Origin: DATKQJ01 sp035534295
GTDB taxonomy: Bacteria > Chloroflexota > Dormibacteria > Dormibacterales > Dormibacteraceae
Length of the DNA: 26,306 nt
Direction: 5' to 3'
Assembly: GCA_035534295.1 (NCBI GenBank)
Contig: DATLSE010000056.1
Span: 1 to 26,306 of the forward strand
Shown here: one piece after another, positions 1-7,225 of the stretch
Position numbering within the stretch: position 1 is the stretch's first letter
Layout of the letters: every line of letters begins with the position of its first letter
Made by a program: the position numbers and the translations under genes
The notes under the pieces: generated by a model
Database searches by the model: none
Seen by the model: the letters and a program-made list of their open reading frames with translations, nothing else
Told to the model about the DNA's origin: nothing

Positions 1-2
1 TG

Positions 3-389
3 CTTGGCCGCGACTACGGACGGGTGATAATGATCGGCTCCATGCTTTCATGCGCGGGTCGGCCGTACGTCGCTGCTTACGCGGCGGCCAAACATGGTCT
101 CCTCGGACTCACGCGTTCGCTCGCCGCGGAATACGCTCGTAGCGCCGTCACGTTTAACTGCGTCTGTCCCGCCTACGCAGCCACACCCATGACACAAGCC
201 AGCATTGCCAACATCGTCCGGGTCACTGGGCGCAGTGAGCAGGAGGCGAGGCGGTCACTCCACACTCCCCAGGACCGTCTGATCGAACCGGCGGAGGTGG
301 CGGCGGCCTGCGTGTTTTTGGCGTCTGCGCTCTCCGGCTCCATCACCGGGCAGGCGCTGATGCTTGACGGTGGTGAGATTCAGGCCTAG
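3..389 (+). CDS. Short-chain dehydrogenase/reductase, 5' end missing
   Basis: This is the C-terminal half of a classical SDR oxidoreductase; the reading frame is open to the left edge, so the NAD(P)-binding N-terminus lies outside the window. The catalytic Ser is in GSMLSC (about residue 13 of the visible part) and the catalytic pair is in YAAAK (Tyr26, Lys30), with the usual 13-residue Ser-Tyr spacing. A substrate-loop segment CPAYAATPM and the family's typical C-terminal ending, GQALMLDGGE, follow. The sequence resembles 3-hydroxybutyrate or 3-oxoacyl reductase-type SDRs, but the substrate cannot be read from this fragment. The ATG at 24 is internal to the SDR fold and is not the true start. 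The gene looks less GC-rich than the rest of the window. Confidence 0.88.
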   Translation, partial: LGRDYGRVIMIGSMLSCAGRPYVAAYAAAKHGLLGLTRSLAAEYARSAVTFNCVCPAYAATPMTQASIANIVRVTGRSEQEARRSLHTPQDRLIEPAEVAAACVFLASALSGSITGQALMLDGGEIQA

Positions 390-690
390 CAGACCCTGCC
401 GAGTCGCGTAACTTTCGAACCGGTCCGCACCCCCTGACCAAGGGGCCCGCCAAACCGATTAAGCAGGGCTACATCGCGACTAGCGATCGGATTCGAGCCA
501 TTGGGCGGCGTTGAACCCCGGTAACCGGGCAGGCACTACTTGAGGACATGGAGGCGGTGACGGCCCTGCGACAGGGTGACTTCGATCTCCGCCGACCGGT
601 GCCTGGCTGTCCTCTCCATCTGGTCACACGCGGTGATCGTTCGCCTTCGGCCGGCCTCCGAGACAAGCCGCACCCCACACCTTCTAAGAC
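390..690. other. Non-coding stretch between SDR and HAD genes
   Basis: This stretch of 301 bases has no convincing gene. Short open frames exist on both strands but lack recognisable protein features. The only structure I can point to is a 13-base palindrome at 517-529 (CCCGGTAACCGGG), which could be an operator or part of a weak terminator between the two convergent genes. No tRNA cloverleaf or T-rich terminator tail was seen. Confidence 0.5.
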
Positions 691-1371
691 TCACGGTGTT
701 GGGGAGCTTTCGGCCAGGAGACCTTCCACGGCGGCGGGCAGTTGGTCCGGGTGATCGATGATCAGGTCCGCTCGCGCCGAGAGAAGCTCCTCGAAGCTCC
801 CGATTCCCCAGCTGACGCCGATCGCCGCGATCCCGTTCGCGTGGGCGGCCGTCACGTCGAACGAGCGGTCCCCGACCATAACCGCGAGCCCGCCATCGAG
901 CCCGGCCAGCGCCAGGCTGACCGTGCGGGCCTTATCCTCGCGCAGCGAGCTCAGGTCAGGCCCGCATACGACGCTGAAGAAATGACGCAACCCGACCGCG
1001 GCCAGGATCGGATCGGCGAAGGTGACTGGCTTGGAGGTGGCGACTGCCAGGAGGTATCGTCTCGCCAACTGCACGAGTACCGGCTGTATGCCGGCGACCA
1101 CAGTGGTTTGGCTGAGCGAGGCCCGGGCGTAGCGGGCCCGGTAGCTGCGGATGCACGAAGCGACCAGCTCGGAGCCCGGATCCTGCTCAGTCAGCTCGGC
1201 GAAGGCGAGAGCGAGGGGTGGGCCGATGAACCGATGGAGGGAGTCGGCGTCCCGGGGCGGGAGCCCATTTTCGGCCAGTGCCTGGCTCAGACAGCCGCCG
1301 ATTGCAGCTCGCGAGTCGACCAGCACCCCGTCCAGGTCGAAGAGGACCGCTGCCCGTCGAAGCTCGATCAC
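691..1371 (-). CDS. HAD-superfamily hydrolase, phosphoglycolate phosphatase-like
   Basis: Predicted cytosolic phosphatase of the HAD superfamily. Motif I is FDLDGVLVDS near the N-terminus (nucleophile Asp12, acid/base Asp14), motif II is the Thr-Ser of VATSKP, motif III Lys lies in REDKA, and motif IV is GDRSFDV. The helical cap between motifs I and II matches the Gph/PGP-like (subfamily IA) group. I prefer the GTG at 1371, which has AGGA seven bases upstream and puts the nucleophile at the usual depth; an ATG at 1404 would add 11 residues. It is the last gene of a leftward run beginning at greA. Substrate is unknown: phosphoglycolate, a sugar phosphate or a nucleotide are all possible, and the phosphorylase-like gene upstream makes a nucleoside or sugar-phosphate role worth considering. 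Confidence 0.85.
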   Translation of the reverse strand: MIELRRAAVLFDLDGVLVDSRAAIGGCLSQALAENGLPPRDADSLHRFIGPPLALAFAELTEQDPGSELVASCIRSYRARYARASLSQTTVVAGIQPVLVQLARRYLLAVATSKPVTFADPILAAVGLRHFFSVVCGPDLSSLREDKARTVSLALAGLDGGLAVMVGDRSFDVTAAHANGIAAIGVSWGIGSFEELLSARADLIIDHPDQLPAAVEGLLAESSPTP

Positions 1372-1447
1372 TCCGCCATCCTGCCCGATCGGGCGCGGGA
1401 GCATCAACCAGCCCCGGGTCCCCTTCCGGCGCTGGCTCGCCGCCTGC

Positions 1448-3151
1448 TCAGGTCAGGATGGCGCCTTCCTGAGCCAGGATGCGACGCGCTACCGCCACCG
1501 CCGCGGCGTACGTGGAGTCCATGCCCCGGTAGTCCAATCCGCGGGCGCCCAGCGTGCGCGCCTGTGTGTAGGGGGTATCGGACGCGTAGTGGACGATGCC
1601 GAGATCGAAGCCCAATCGGCTCATATTGACGTGCTCCCCCGAGGGGTGTCGGTGGGCCGCTCGGATCTCGTAGCCTGCGTCGAGGTACGGCCCCGCCTCC
1701 ATCTCGACGATGGTGTAGTGCCCGTGGTAGTAGAGCTCGAGGTAGTCGCGGTTCTGTAGAAAGGTGCCGCGCACGGTCACGGCGCGCTGATTGTCGAGAG
1801 CGGACCCGAAGGCGAGCTGCGGCTGGACATCCCCGGCGGCGAAGCAGTTGTCCAGCCAATAGGTGTTGCCCGAGTGCTCGTTGTAGACCACGTTGGGGAT
1901 CATCACGTCCCCGACCTCGGCGTTGAGGGTGGCCGCCTTGCCCATGATGTAGACGCCGCTGATCCAGGGCACGCTCTCGGCCACCTGGCGCAGCAGGTGG
2001 TAGGAGGCCAGTCCCAGCGGGTAGTCGATGTTGATGATCGCGGCGGGCGACTCACGCAGGGCGGATGGATCCACGCGCCCGACGCGCGGGTCGAAGAGCC
2101 GAGGGTCCAGCTCTGCCAGGCGGAAAATCTGCGCCGCCGAGTCAACTCCCACCGTCCGCGCGGGCACGTGCCGGATTCCAAGTCCGCGCTCGATCTCGGA
2201 CCGAGCGGCTCGCAGACGGGCGCGTTCGGGGTGCCGGTCGAACAGTGAGCGGGCCGCGAAGTAGAGCCAGTTATCGCGGTTGGCGCGGCTCACTCCCTGC
2301 TCCACCTTGATCAGCTCGTGTCCCAGCTCGGGCTCCTGCTCGCGTACGAAATCCACGATCTGGGATTCGAAGCGGTTGGCGACTCCACTCAGAACGTTGA
2401 CCAGGCTGTGCACGTTGGAGGAACAGAAGTAGACCGGCGCCTGGGTCAGCTCGAGTTCGGCCAGGGTCTGTGCGATCGGGGCCCACCAGCGTTGCGCCTG
2501 GCGAGCATAGCCCAGATGCGAGCCCCCGATGAGGCGCAGGCGGAGGCGGCATTCACGCTGGCCGAGTGCGGCCAGGCCGCTTCTGAAGTCGTCCCCCCAG
2601 GCGGTGCGCAACCGCTCCCAGTCGTCCTCATCGGCCCCGATCGCGCTCCGGGCACGCTCCGGATCAAGCTCGCAGCCGGCCAGACGCAGGTGCATCTTGT
2701 TCCACTCCACCTGGTAGGCGACCAGGGTCGGGATCAGATCGTCGATGTCGGAGGGAGAGGCTAAAAACGCGGCCAGTCGGTGGCCGCGGTCCCAGTACCA
2801 GATCCGGCGCCGGGCCCGGGCCCGGACCTGTTCCCAGTCGCCCACGTCGGTGTCGAGCCGAGCCTGCAAGCCCATTGCGCTCTGCCCCAGAATCACCTCG
2901 CGGGCTTCGCGCACCGCCGCCGGCAGGCGGCTCACGGCGTACAGAAATGCGCCCATGTCCACGTTCTCGGAGGCGCCCAGCGGGTGGAGCGAGGAAGCCA
3001 TGTCCAGGTGGGCGTGGACCAGGGCGTCGAGCCGGATCTCCCCTGAGCTCTGCAGCATGGTGGAGTAGGTCCGGACGTAGAGCTCGACCGCGTGACGCCC
3101 GCTCCAACCGGGTCGGGTCTCCGCCTCACCCATGCCCGCCGGCGGTTGCAT
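1448..3151 (-). CDS. Two-part protein with nucleosidase/phosphorylase-like C-terminus
   Basis: A 567-residue protein I cannot assign to a characterised enzyme. Residues about 1-290 are mostly charged and probably helical, rich in Arg, Trp and acidic residues, with no signal peptide. The C-terminal part (about 360-540) carries elements resembling the purine nucleoside phosphorylase/MTA-SAH nucleosidase fold: a hydrophobic strand then GVYIMGKAA, the segment AEVGDVMIPN (compare 'GDvviP'), SGNTYWLDN, and IVEMEAGPYL (compare the ribose-binding Met-Glu motif 'vdMEgaa'). From memory this may be a catalogued DUF family (possibly DUF6909), which I could not verify. It starts 10 bases after the small Cys-rich gene and is followed by a HAD phosphatase. 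An N-glycosidase or phosphorylase activity is inference. Confidence 0.7.
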   Translation of the reverse strand: MQPPAGMGEAETRPGWSGRHAVELYVRTYSTMLQSSGEIRLDALVHAHLDMASSLHPLGASENVDMGAFLYAVSRLPAAVREAREVILGQSAMGLQARLDTDVGDWEQVRARARRRIWYWDRGHRLAAFLASPSDIDDLIPTLVAYQVEWNKMHLRLAGCELDPERARSAIGADEDDWERLRTAWGDDFRSGLAALGQRECRLRLRLIGGSHLGYARQAQRWWAPIAQTLAELELTQAPVYFCSSNVHSLVNVLSGVANRFESQIVDFVREQEPELGHELIKVEQGVSRANRDNWLYFAARSLFDRHPERARLRAARSEIERGLGIRHVPARTVGVDSAAQIFRLAELDPRLFDPRVGRVDPSALRESPAAIINIDYPLGLASYHLLRQVAESVPWISGVYIMGKAATLNAEVGDVMIPNVVYNEHSGNTYWLDNCFAAGDVQPQLAFGSALDNQRAVTVRGTFLQNRDYLELYYHGHYTIVEMEAGPYLDAGYEIRAAHRHPSGEHVNMSRLGFDLGIVHYASDTPYTQARTLGARGLDYRGMDSTYAAAVAVARRILAQEGAILT

Positions 3152-3161
3152 CGAGCCGGAC

Positions 3162-3587
3162 CTAGGGGGAGCCGTCGGGGCCCGAGGAGGGACCTGACTC
3201 GGGCGGCGCCCCCAGTTGATGCATCAGCTCCTCGAGCAGGCGCCGCGCTTGGGGGTCGGAGAGGACCCGAGCCTGCATCTCCTCCGCCGCCCGGCGCAGC
3301 TCGGGGTCGTCCATCAGCCGCTGTGCCATCTCGCCGAAGCGCTCACCCATGTCCTTGAGTGAGGCCTCCTGCGCCACCTGCAAAAGCACGGGCTGGGAGG
3401 CGGCGGCCGTCACCGCCTCCATCTGCGCGCGCAACATCTCGACTCCACGGCAACCCAGGCATTCACCCCTGGATCCGCAGTGACAGAGCTGGCGGCGAAG
3501 ACCATCGAGGGCGGCGTGGGCTCCGGACAGATCGACCGGCTCAGTCATGGAGATCCGGCTCTGGATCGTAGGGTTGGGAGTTGGCAC
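3162..3587 (-). CDS. Small four-cysteine protein, unknown function
   Basis: A small, mostly helical soluble protein of about 128-141 residues between greA and the phosphorylase-like gene. Its notable feature is a compact cysteine cluster CHC-x5-C-xx-C (in LCHCGSRGECLGCRG), suited to binding zinc or possibly an iron-sulfur cluster. It is followed by amphipathic, Glu/Arg/Met-rich helices (ERFGEMAQRLMDD, EEMQARVL) and a Pro/Ser/Gly tail. Start choice is open: GTG at 3587 has AAGGA just upstream, ATG at 3548 lacks a clear ribosome binding site, and the frame is open to 3644. The tight spacing implies co-transcription with its neighbours. I do not recognise the family; a zinc-ribbon-like regulator is one possibility. 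Confidence 0.6.
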   Translation of the reverse strand: MPTPNPTIQSRISMTEPVDLSGAHAALDGLRRQLCHCGSRGECLGCRGVEMLRAQMEAVTAAASQPVLLQVAQEASLKDMGERFGEMAQRLMDDPELRRAAEEMQARVLSDPQARRLLEELMHQLGAPPESGPSSGPDGSP

Positions 3588-3659
3588 GCATCCTTCGATT
3601 GTGCTCCCCCTCGGTTCGGACCGGGTGGCGCGCCTGCGCGCCAAACACCCGGGAGCGGA

Positions 3660-4124
3660 CTAGGCGACGCTAAGGACGGTCAGCCTGATCTCGCCTGCGG
3701 GAGCACTGACCACGACTTTGTCTCCCAGCCGCTTGCCCACCAGGGCCCGGCCGACCGGGGATTCGACCGAGATCCGTCCCGACTGGGGGTCGGATTCGAC
3801 CGCGCCGACCAGGTGATAGGTCTCGACCTCGCCGTCGGCCAGGCGGACCTCGATCACCGAACCGGCCGAGGCCACCTCTCCGTGGCCCTCTTCAATGATC
3901 TGCGCCCGGCCGATCATCTCCTCCAGCTCGTAGATCCGCTCATCAACTCGCGAGACCTCTTCCTTGGCCTGCTCGTACTCGGGGTTGTCCTCGATGTCGC
4001 CGGGCTGAAAGGCCTCCTTCATGCGTTCGGCGGCCTCGAGCCTGCGCTCACGCACCTGATCCAGCTCGGCGCGCAGGCGATCCTGTCCCTGGCGGGTCAT
4101 GAGGACAGGTTCGGTTAGATCCAC
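3660..4124 (-). CDS. greA: Transcription elongation factor GreA
   Basis: A 154-residue GreA/GreB-family factor, which enters the RNA polymerase secondary channel and stimulates cleavage of backtracked transcripts. The N-terminal antiparallel coiled coil spans roughly residues 9-80. Its acidic tip is GDIEDNPEYEQAKEE, where Asp and Glu residues correspond to those that hold the catalytic metal in the family. The C-terminal FKBP-like domain includes VESPVGRALVGKRLGD, a typical GreA ending. The start is GTG at 4124 (an ATG at 4100 lies at the family's 'MT' position). A TATGAT box nine bases upstream of the GTG suggests an almost leaderless mRNA. It leads the leftward run greA - Cys protein - 567-residue protein - HAD phosphatase. 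Confidence 0.95.
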   Translation of the reverse strand: MDLTEPVLMTRQGQDRLRAELDQVRERRLEAAERMKEAFQPGDIEDNPEYEQAKEEVSRVDERIYELEEMIGRAQIIEEGHGEVASAGSVIEVRLADGEVETYHLVGAVESDPQSGRISVESPVGRALVGKRLGDKVVVSAPAGEIRLTVLSVA

Positions 4125-4133
4125 TACCGGCCA

Positions 4134-4139
4134 ATCATA
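4134..4139 (-). promoter_or_regulatory. Candidate -10 box for greA
   Basis: TATGAT on the minus strand, in an otherwise GC-rich spacer, ends nine bases before the GTG start of greA. Transcription would start within about two bases of the start codon, so the transcript would be leaderless or nearly so. No convincing -35 element is visible. Confidence 0.4.
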
Positions 4140-4213
4140 GCCTCGGCTCGCGCCCGCGCAGCCAGGGCGGAGCTGCCCCCTGACTCAACCCGACGTGGCC
4201 GGTCGGAGCTTGA

Positions 4214-4219
4214 GATACT
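4214..4219 (+). promoter_or_regulatory. Candidate -10 box for nicotinamidase-family gene
   Basis: GATACT lies 13 bases upstream of the ATG at 4233 and a CGGAG ribosome-binding-like sequence lies between them. No -35 element matches well. The box lies in the 108-base divergent spacer shared with greA. Confidence 0.3.
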
Positions 4220-4232
4220 GACACCCGGAGCC

Positions 4233-4832
4233 ATGATCAAATACGGAGCCGGCACCGCGCTGATTGTGGTCGATCTGCAGAACGACTTCGCTGATCCGGC
4301 TGGCCGCCTCTATGTGGCCGGCGGGGTCGACGTCGTGCGCAGCTGCAACCGCGAGATCGAACGAGCCCGCGCCGCAGGTGCGTTCGTGATTTTCACCCAG
4401 GACTGGCACCCGGAACGCACACCCCACTTCAAGTCCTTCGGAGGACTCTGGCCCGACCATTGCGTGGCCGGCACCTGGGGAGCCGAGTTTCACCCTGAAC
4501 TCCTGCGCGGACCCGATGAGGTGATCCAAAAGGGAGATGCTGGGGAGGACGGTTACTCCGGGTTCTCCGTTCGCGATGTCGGGTCCGACCACTCGCGCCC
4601 CACCCGTCTCGACGGGATTCTGCGTACGAACGGGGTGGATCGGTTGGTCGTGGTTGGCCTGGCGGGTGACTATTGCGTGGGAGCGACCGCACGTGACGCC
4701 CGGGCGCTGGGCTACGACGTCGTCGTGCCGCCCGACCGGGTCGCATTCGTCGAACTGGCAGCCGGGGACACCGAGCGCACCTGGCGGGAGCTGGCGGAGC
4801 TGGGCGTGAGGTGCGAGAGCTCCGATCCGTGA
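4233..4832 (+). CDS. pncA: Nicotinamidase/isochorismatase-family hydrolase (PncA-like)
   Basis: A 199-residue cysteine hydrolase of the nicotinamidase type, expected to deamidate nicotinamide to nicotinate in NAD salvage. The catalytic triad is visible: Asp14 in VVDLQNDF, Lys100 in IQKG, and Cys148 in GLAGDYCVG. Metal ligands of the PncA subgroup are also present: Asp57 and His59 in TQDWHP, His65, and His76 in WPDHC, a pattern that favours nicotinamidase over isochorismatase. Start is ATG 4233 with CGGAG upstream. It is transcribed divergently from greA and ends 163 bases before the convergent epimerase gene. The gene symbol is assigned on motif grounds only. Confidence 0.88.
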   Translation: MIKYGAGTALIVVDLQNDFADPAGRLYVAGGVDVVRSCNREIERARAAGAFVIFTQDWHPERTPHFKSFGGLWPDHCVAGTWGAEFHPELLRGPDEVIQKGDAGEDGYSGFSVRDVGSDHSRPTRLDGILRTNGVDRLVVVGLAGDYCVGATARDARALGYDVVVPPDRVAFVELAAGDTERTWRELAELGVRCESSDP

Positions 4833-4925
4833 GCTGCCTCAAGGCGTGACGCACGGGGCGAGATTGACGCTTTAGAGCCCGAGTCATCGCCGGGGGGGCG
4901 CTCCTCCAGGGGAGGGCCGGGTCGG

Positions 4926-4966
4926 TTATGCACACGCAGGACGAGATCCGAACCGGTTATCCCCAA
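4926..4966 (+). promoter_or_regulatory. Pair of DnaA-box-like 9-mers
   Basis: TTATGCACA (4926-4934) fits the DnaA-box consensus TTATNCACA. TTATCCCCA (4958-4966) differs from TTATCCACA by one base, in the same orientation 32 bases on. They sit in a 163-base gap between two convergent genes, so they are not promoter elements. There is no AT-rich unwinding region or dnaA/dnaN neighbour, so this is at most a DnaA-binding cluster and could be chance. Confidence 0.25.
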
Positions 4967-4995
4967 TTTGATCCCCGGATCGGTGGCGCCACCTC

Positions 4996-5928
4996 TCAGG
5001 GAGCGGAAGGCGAGTCGGGCGCGCGGAACCACTCCGCGGTCTGGTCCAACCCCGCCTCGAGTCCGATCTTAGGCGCCCAGCCCAGCTGTTCCTGAATCAG
5101 GCGGCACTCGAGGGCCGAGGTGGTCTGCTCTCCAGGTCGGGCTGGACCATGGACCGGATCGAGGTCGGATCCAAGCGCGGCCAGGAGACGGCGCGCCACC
5201 GCATTGACGCTGGTCTGGCGTCCCGTCCCGACGTTGAAGTGGCCCACTTCGTCCGAATCCAGCGCCAACAAGTTGGCCGCCACCACGTCGTGGACGTGGA
5301 CGTAGTCGCGGGTGTTGTCGCCGCTGCCGTTGATGGTGGGGGGAAGGCCCGAGAGGATGGAGCGGCAGAAGATGGCGACCACGCCTGCCTCTCCATGCGG
5401 GTTCTGACGGGGGCCATAGACGTTGGCGTAGCGCAGGGCGACGTAGCTCAATTGGTGTTCAGCCCGGTAGCAACTGAGGTAATGCTCAAAGCTGAGCTTG
5501 CTCACGCCGTAGGGCGATCGTGGCCAGGCGGGATAGCTCTCAGGAGTCGGAAGTATCGACGCCTCACCGTAGAGCGCCCCGCCCGTGGAGCTGAAGAGGA
5601 ACCGGCTGTTTGATCGGCGCGCCGCCTCGAGCAGATTAAGTCCGCCCAGGATGTTGACCGAGGCATCGAACTCAGGCTCCCTCACCGAGCGGCTCACACT
5701 CATCTGGGCGGCCAGGTGGCAGACCGCGTCCGGACGCCAGCTGAGGACGGCGCGCTGCGCCTCGGCCGATCGAATGTCATGGCGCTCGAACTCCGCCCGT
5801 GGGTCCAGGTTGGCAGCGCTTCCGGTCGAGAGGTCGTCCAGGACCAGAGTTGTGTCGCCGCGGTCGAGAAGGGCGTTGGTGAGGTGCGACCCGATGAATC
5901 CTGCGCCCCCGCTCACCACCACCCGCAC
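4996..5928 (-). CDS. NAD-dependent epimerase/dehydratase, UDP-glucose 4-epimerase-like
   Basis: A 310-residue extended SDR of the GalE group, which interconverts nucleotide sugars such as UDP-glucose and UDP-galactose using bound NAD. It has the N-terminal dinucleotide-binding GGAGFIGSH, LDDLSTG (NAD ribose contact), HLAAQMSV, the catalytic Ser region FSSTGGALYG, the YGVSK Tyr/Lys pair, RYANVYGPRQ and DYVHVHDV. The length is normal. It begins with GTG 10 bases after mrfB ends and has no clear ribosome binding site, so it is probably the third gene of the mrfA-mrfB operon. The precise sugar cannot be called; it may serve surface polysaccharide synthesis. Confidence 0.9.
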   Translation of the reverse strand: MRVVVSGGAGFIGSHLTNALLDRGDTTLVLDDLSTGSAANLDPRAEFERHDIRSAEAQRAVLSWRPDAVCHLAAQMSVSRSVREPEFDASVNILGGLNLLEAARRSNSRFLFSSTGGALYGEASILPTPESYPAWPRSPYGVSKLSFEHYLSCYRAEHQLSYVALRYANVYGPRQNPHGEAGVVAIFCRSILSGLPPTINGSGDNTRDYVHVHDVVAANLLALDSDEVGHFNVGTGRQTSVNAVARRLLAALGSDLDPVHGPARPGEQTTSALECRLIQEQLGWAPKIGLEAGLDQTAEWFRAPDSPSAP

Positions 5929-5938
5929 CCGAGGAAGT

Positions 5939-7225
5939 CTAATCGGCGGAGACGATCGGTCCCGCCCAGGAACTGGTCTGGGACCGGGGCGGGATGAGTG
6001 CTCGGGCGGGCTCCGCCGTCAGCGCGGGGCGCCTCTGCCCGGCTCGCGCCGCCCGTCGCTGCAGCCGGGCCAGCCGAGCCTCGAGATCGGCGCGGTAGGG
6101 ACTGCTGGGGGACTGGCGTGCGAGCACCCGCTGGACGAGCTCGCGGGCGGCCTCGGGACGGCCCAGTCTCCACTCCAGGATCCGGGCCCGAGCCAGCTCC
6201 AACTCGGTCTCATCGGGTAACCGGCGAGCGAGCGCCTGAAGCAGCTGGTCGGCGGCTGCCGGCAGGCCCCGGCGGCTCAGCCGCCGGGCGAGGAGGATGC
6301 CGGCCAGAGCGGCAGCCGGACCCTCGCCCGCCTGCACCGCCCGGCGCAGAGAGCGCCAGCTGTCAGCCCGTCGCCCCTGCCGGGTGAGGAGGCGCGCCAG
6401 GGCCAGCCAGTCGCCCGAGCTCAATCCTCGCTCGTGCCCGGAGAGACGCTGCTGGATCCGCAGGTGAAGGCTGGCCAGGCTCACAACATCCTGCCGGTTG
6501 TGAGCCAGGGCGGCTTCGAGGTTCGGGCTGTGCCCCCGGCGTAGATATTCAAACCAAGCCTCGGGCACCAGCGCGCCGGGCAGGTCCTGGTGCCGCTGCA
6601 GGCCGAGCATCTCCTCCTCCACCGAACGCAGACTGCAGTTCGGCAGCCGGTGCCTGAACAGGGCTCGGGTGAGGGTGAGCAGATCCTGGTGGGGGGGATG
6701 ATCGAGCTCGCCCGGAAGTCTGGCCATGATCCAGCGGGTGCGTAGCAGGGGAAGGTCGAACCGGCTGCCGTTGTACGTGGCCACACCCCCCACTCGGGCT
6801 AGAGCGGTGCCGATGGCGTAGAGGAACGCGGCCTCCAGCGCTGGGCTGCGAAGGAAGAACTGACTCACCTCAAGTCCTCCCTCGACCGGCTGGCAGATGG
6901 CCGCGGCGAAGATCTGGGTGCCCGTCCCACCGGCGAGCCCGCTGGTCTCGGTATCGAAATAGGCGAACGCGCGCGGGGGGCTGGCGGCGAGTTCGGCCGG
7001 CATGGGCTCGATCGAACACCGTTTGAAGGTGATGCCGAAGTCGTTCTCGATCACGTCGAATCCAATCGGCAGGGCGCCCGGAGGCGGCGTCCTTGCAACC
7101 CCCGGAGCGGCCCCTCCTAGACTGGCAAGGCGTTGACGCAGAGCAGCTGCAGGCACGCGGTCTTGCCTCCCTCGGCCCCACCCAGGGGCCCGACACAGGA
7201 TGGACAGCCATCCGAGCAGGGACAC
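5939..7225 (-). CDS. mrfB: Ribonuclease H-like exonuclease, MrfB (YprB) family
   Basis: DEDD-type exonuclease matching Bacillus subtilis MrfB (YprB), which acts with helicase MrfA in repair of mitomycin C damage. Counting from 7225, active-site residues are Asp91 and Glu93 (FDTETSG), Asp157 (SRFDLPLL), Asp181 (HQDLL) and His242/Asp246 (HNRQDVV). Residues about 265-390 form TPR-like helical repeats, as in the family. The start is uncertain: GTG 7225 would overlap mrfA by 109 bases, and the next usual start is GTG 7054. The MrfB-like N-terminal segment begins near residue 58. An AGGAGG at 7113-7118, overlapping the mrfA stop, looks like the intended ribosome binding site but has no ordinary in-frame start behind it. 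Confidence 0.88.
   Translation of the reverse strand: MSLLGWLSILCRAPGWGRGRQDRVPAAALRQRLASLGGAAPGVARTPPPGALPIGFDVIENDFGITFKRCSIEPMPAELAASPPRAFAYFDTETSGLAGGTGTQIFAAAICQPVEGGLEVSQFFLRSPALEAAFLYAIGTALARVGGVATYNGSRFDLPLLRTRWIMARLPGELDHPPHQDLLTLTRALFRHRLPNCSLRSVEEEMLGLQRHQDLPGALVPEAWFEYLRRGHSPNLEAALAHNRQDVVSLASLHLRIQQRLSGHERGLSSGDWLALARLLTRQGRRADSWRSLRRAVQAGEGPAAALAGILLARRLSRRGLPAAADQLLQALARRLPDETELELARARILEWRLGRPEAARELVQRVLARQSPSSPYRADLEARLARLQRRAARAGQRRPALTAEPARALIPPRSQTSSWAGPIVSAD

Noticed and set aside
517..529. Palindrome CCCGGTAACCGGG as a terminator or T-arm of a tRNA
   Set aside because: There is no T-tract after it, and no acceptor, D or anticodon arms are found around it.
742..1629. 295-codon open frame on the plus strand
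   Set aside because: It is antisense to the HAD phosphatase and the 567-residue protein; low-complexity GC-driven translation.
4880..4920. GC-rich partial dyad as a terminator between convergent genes
   Set aside because: The stem is imperfect and no T-rich tail follows on either strand.
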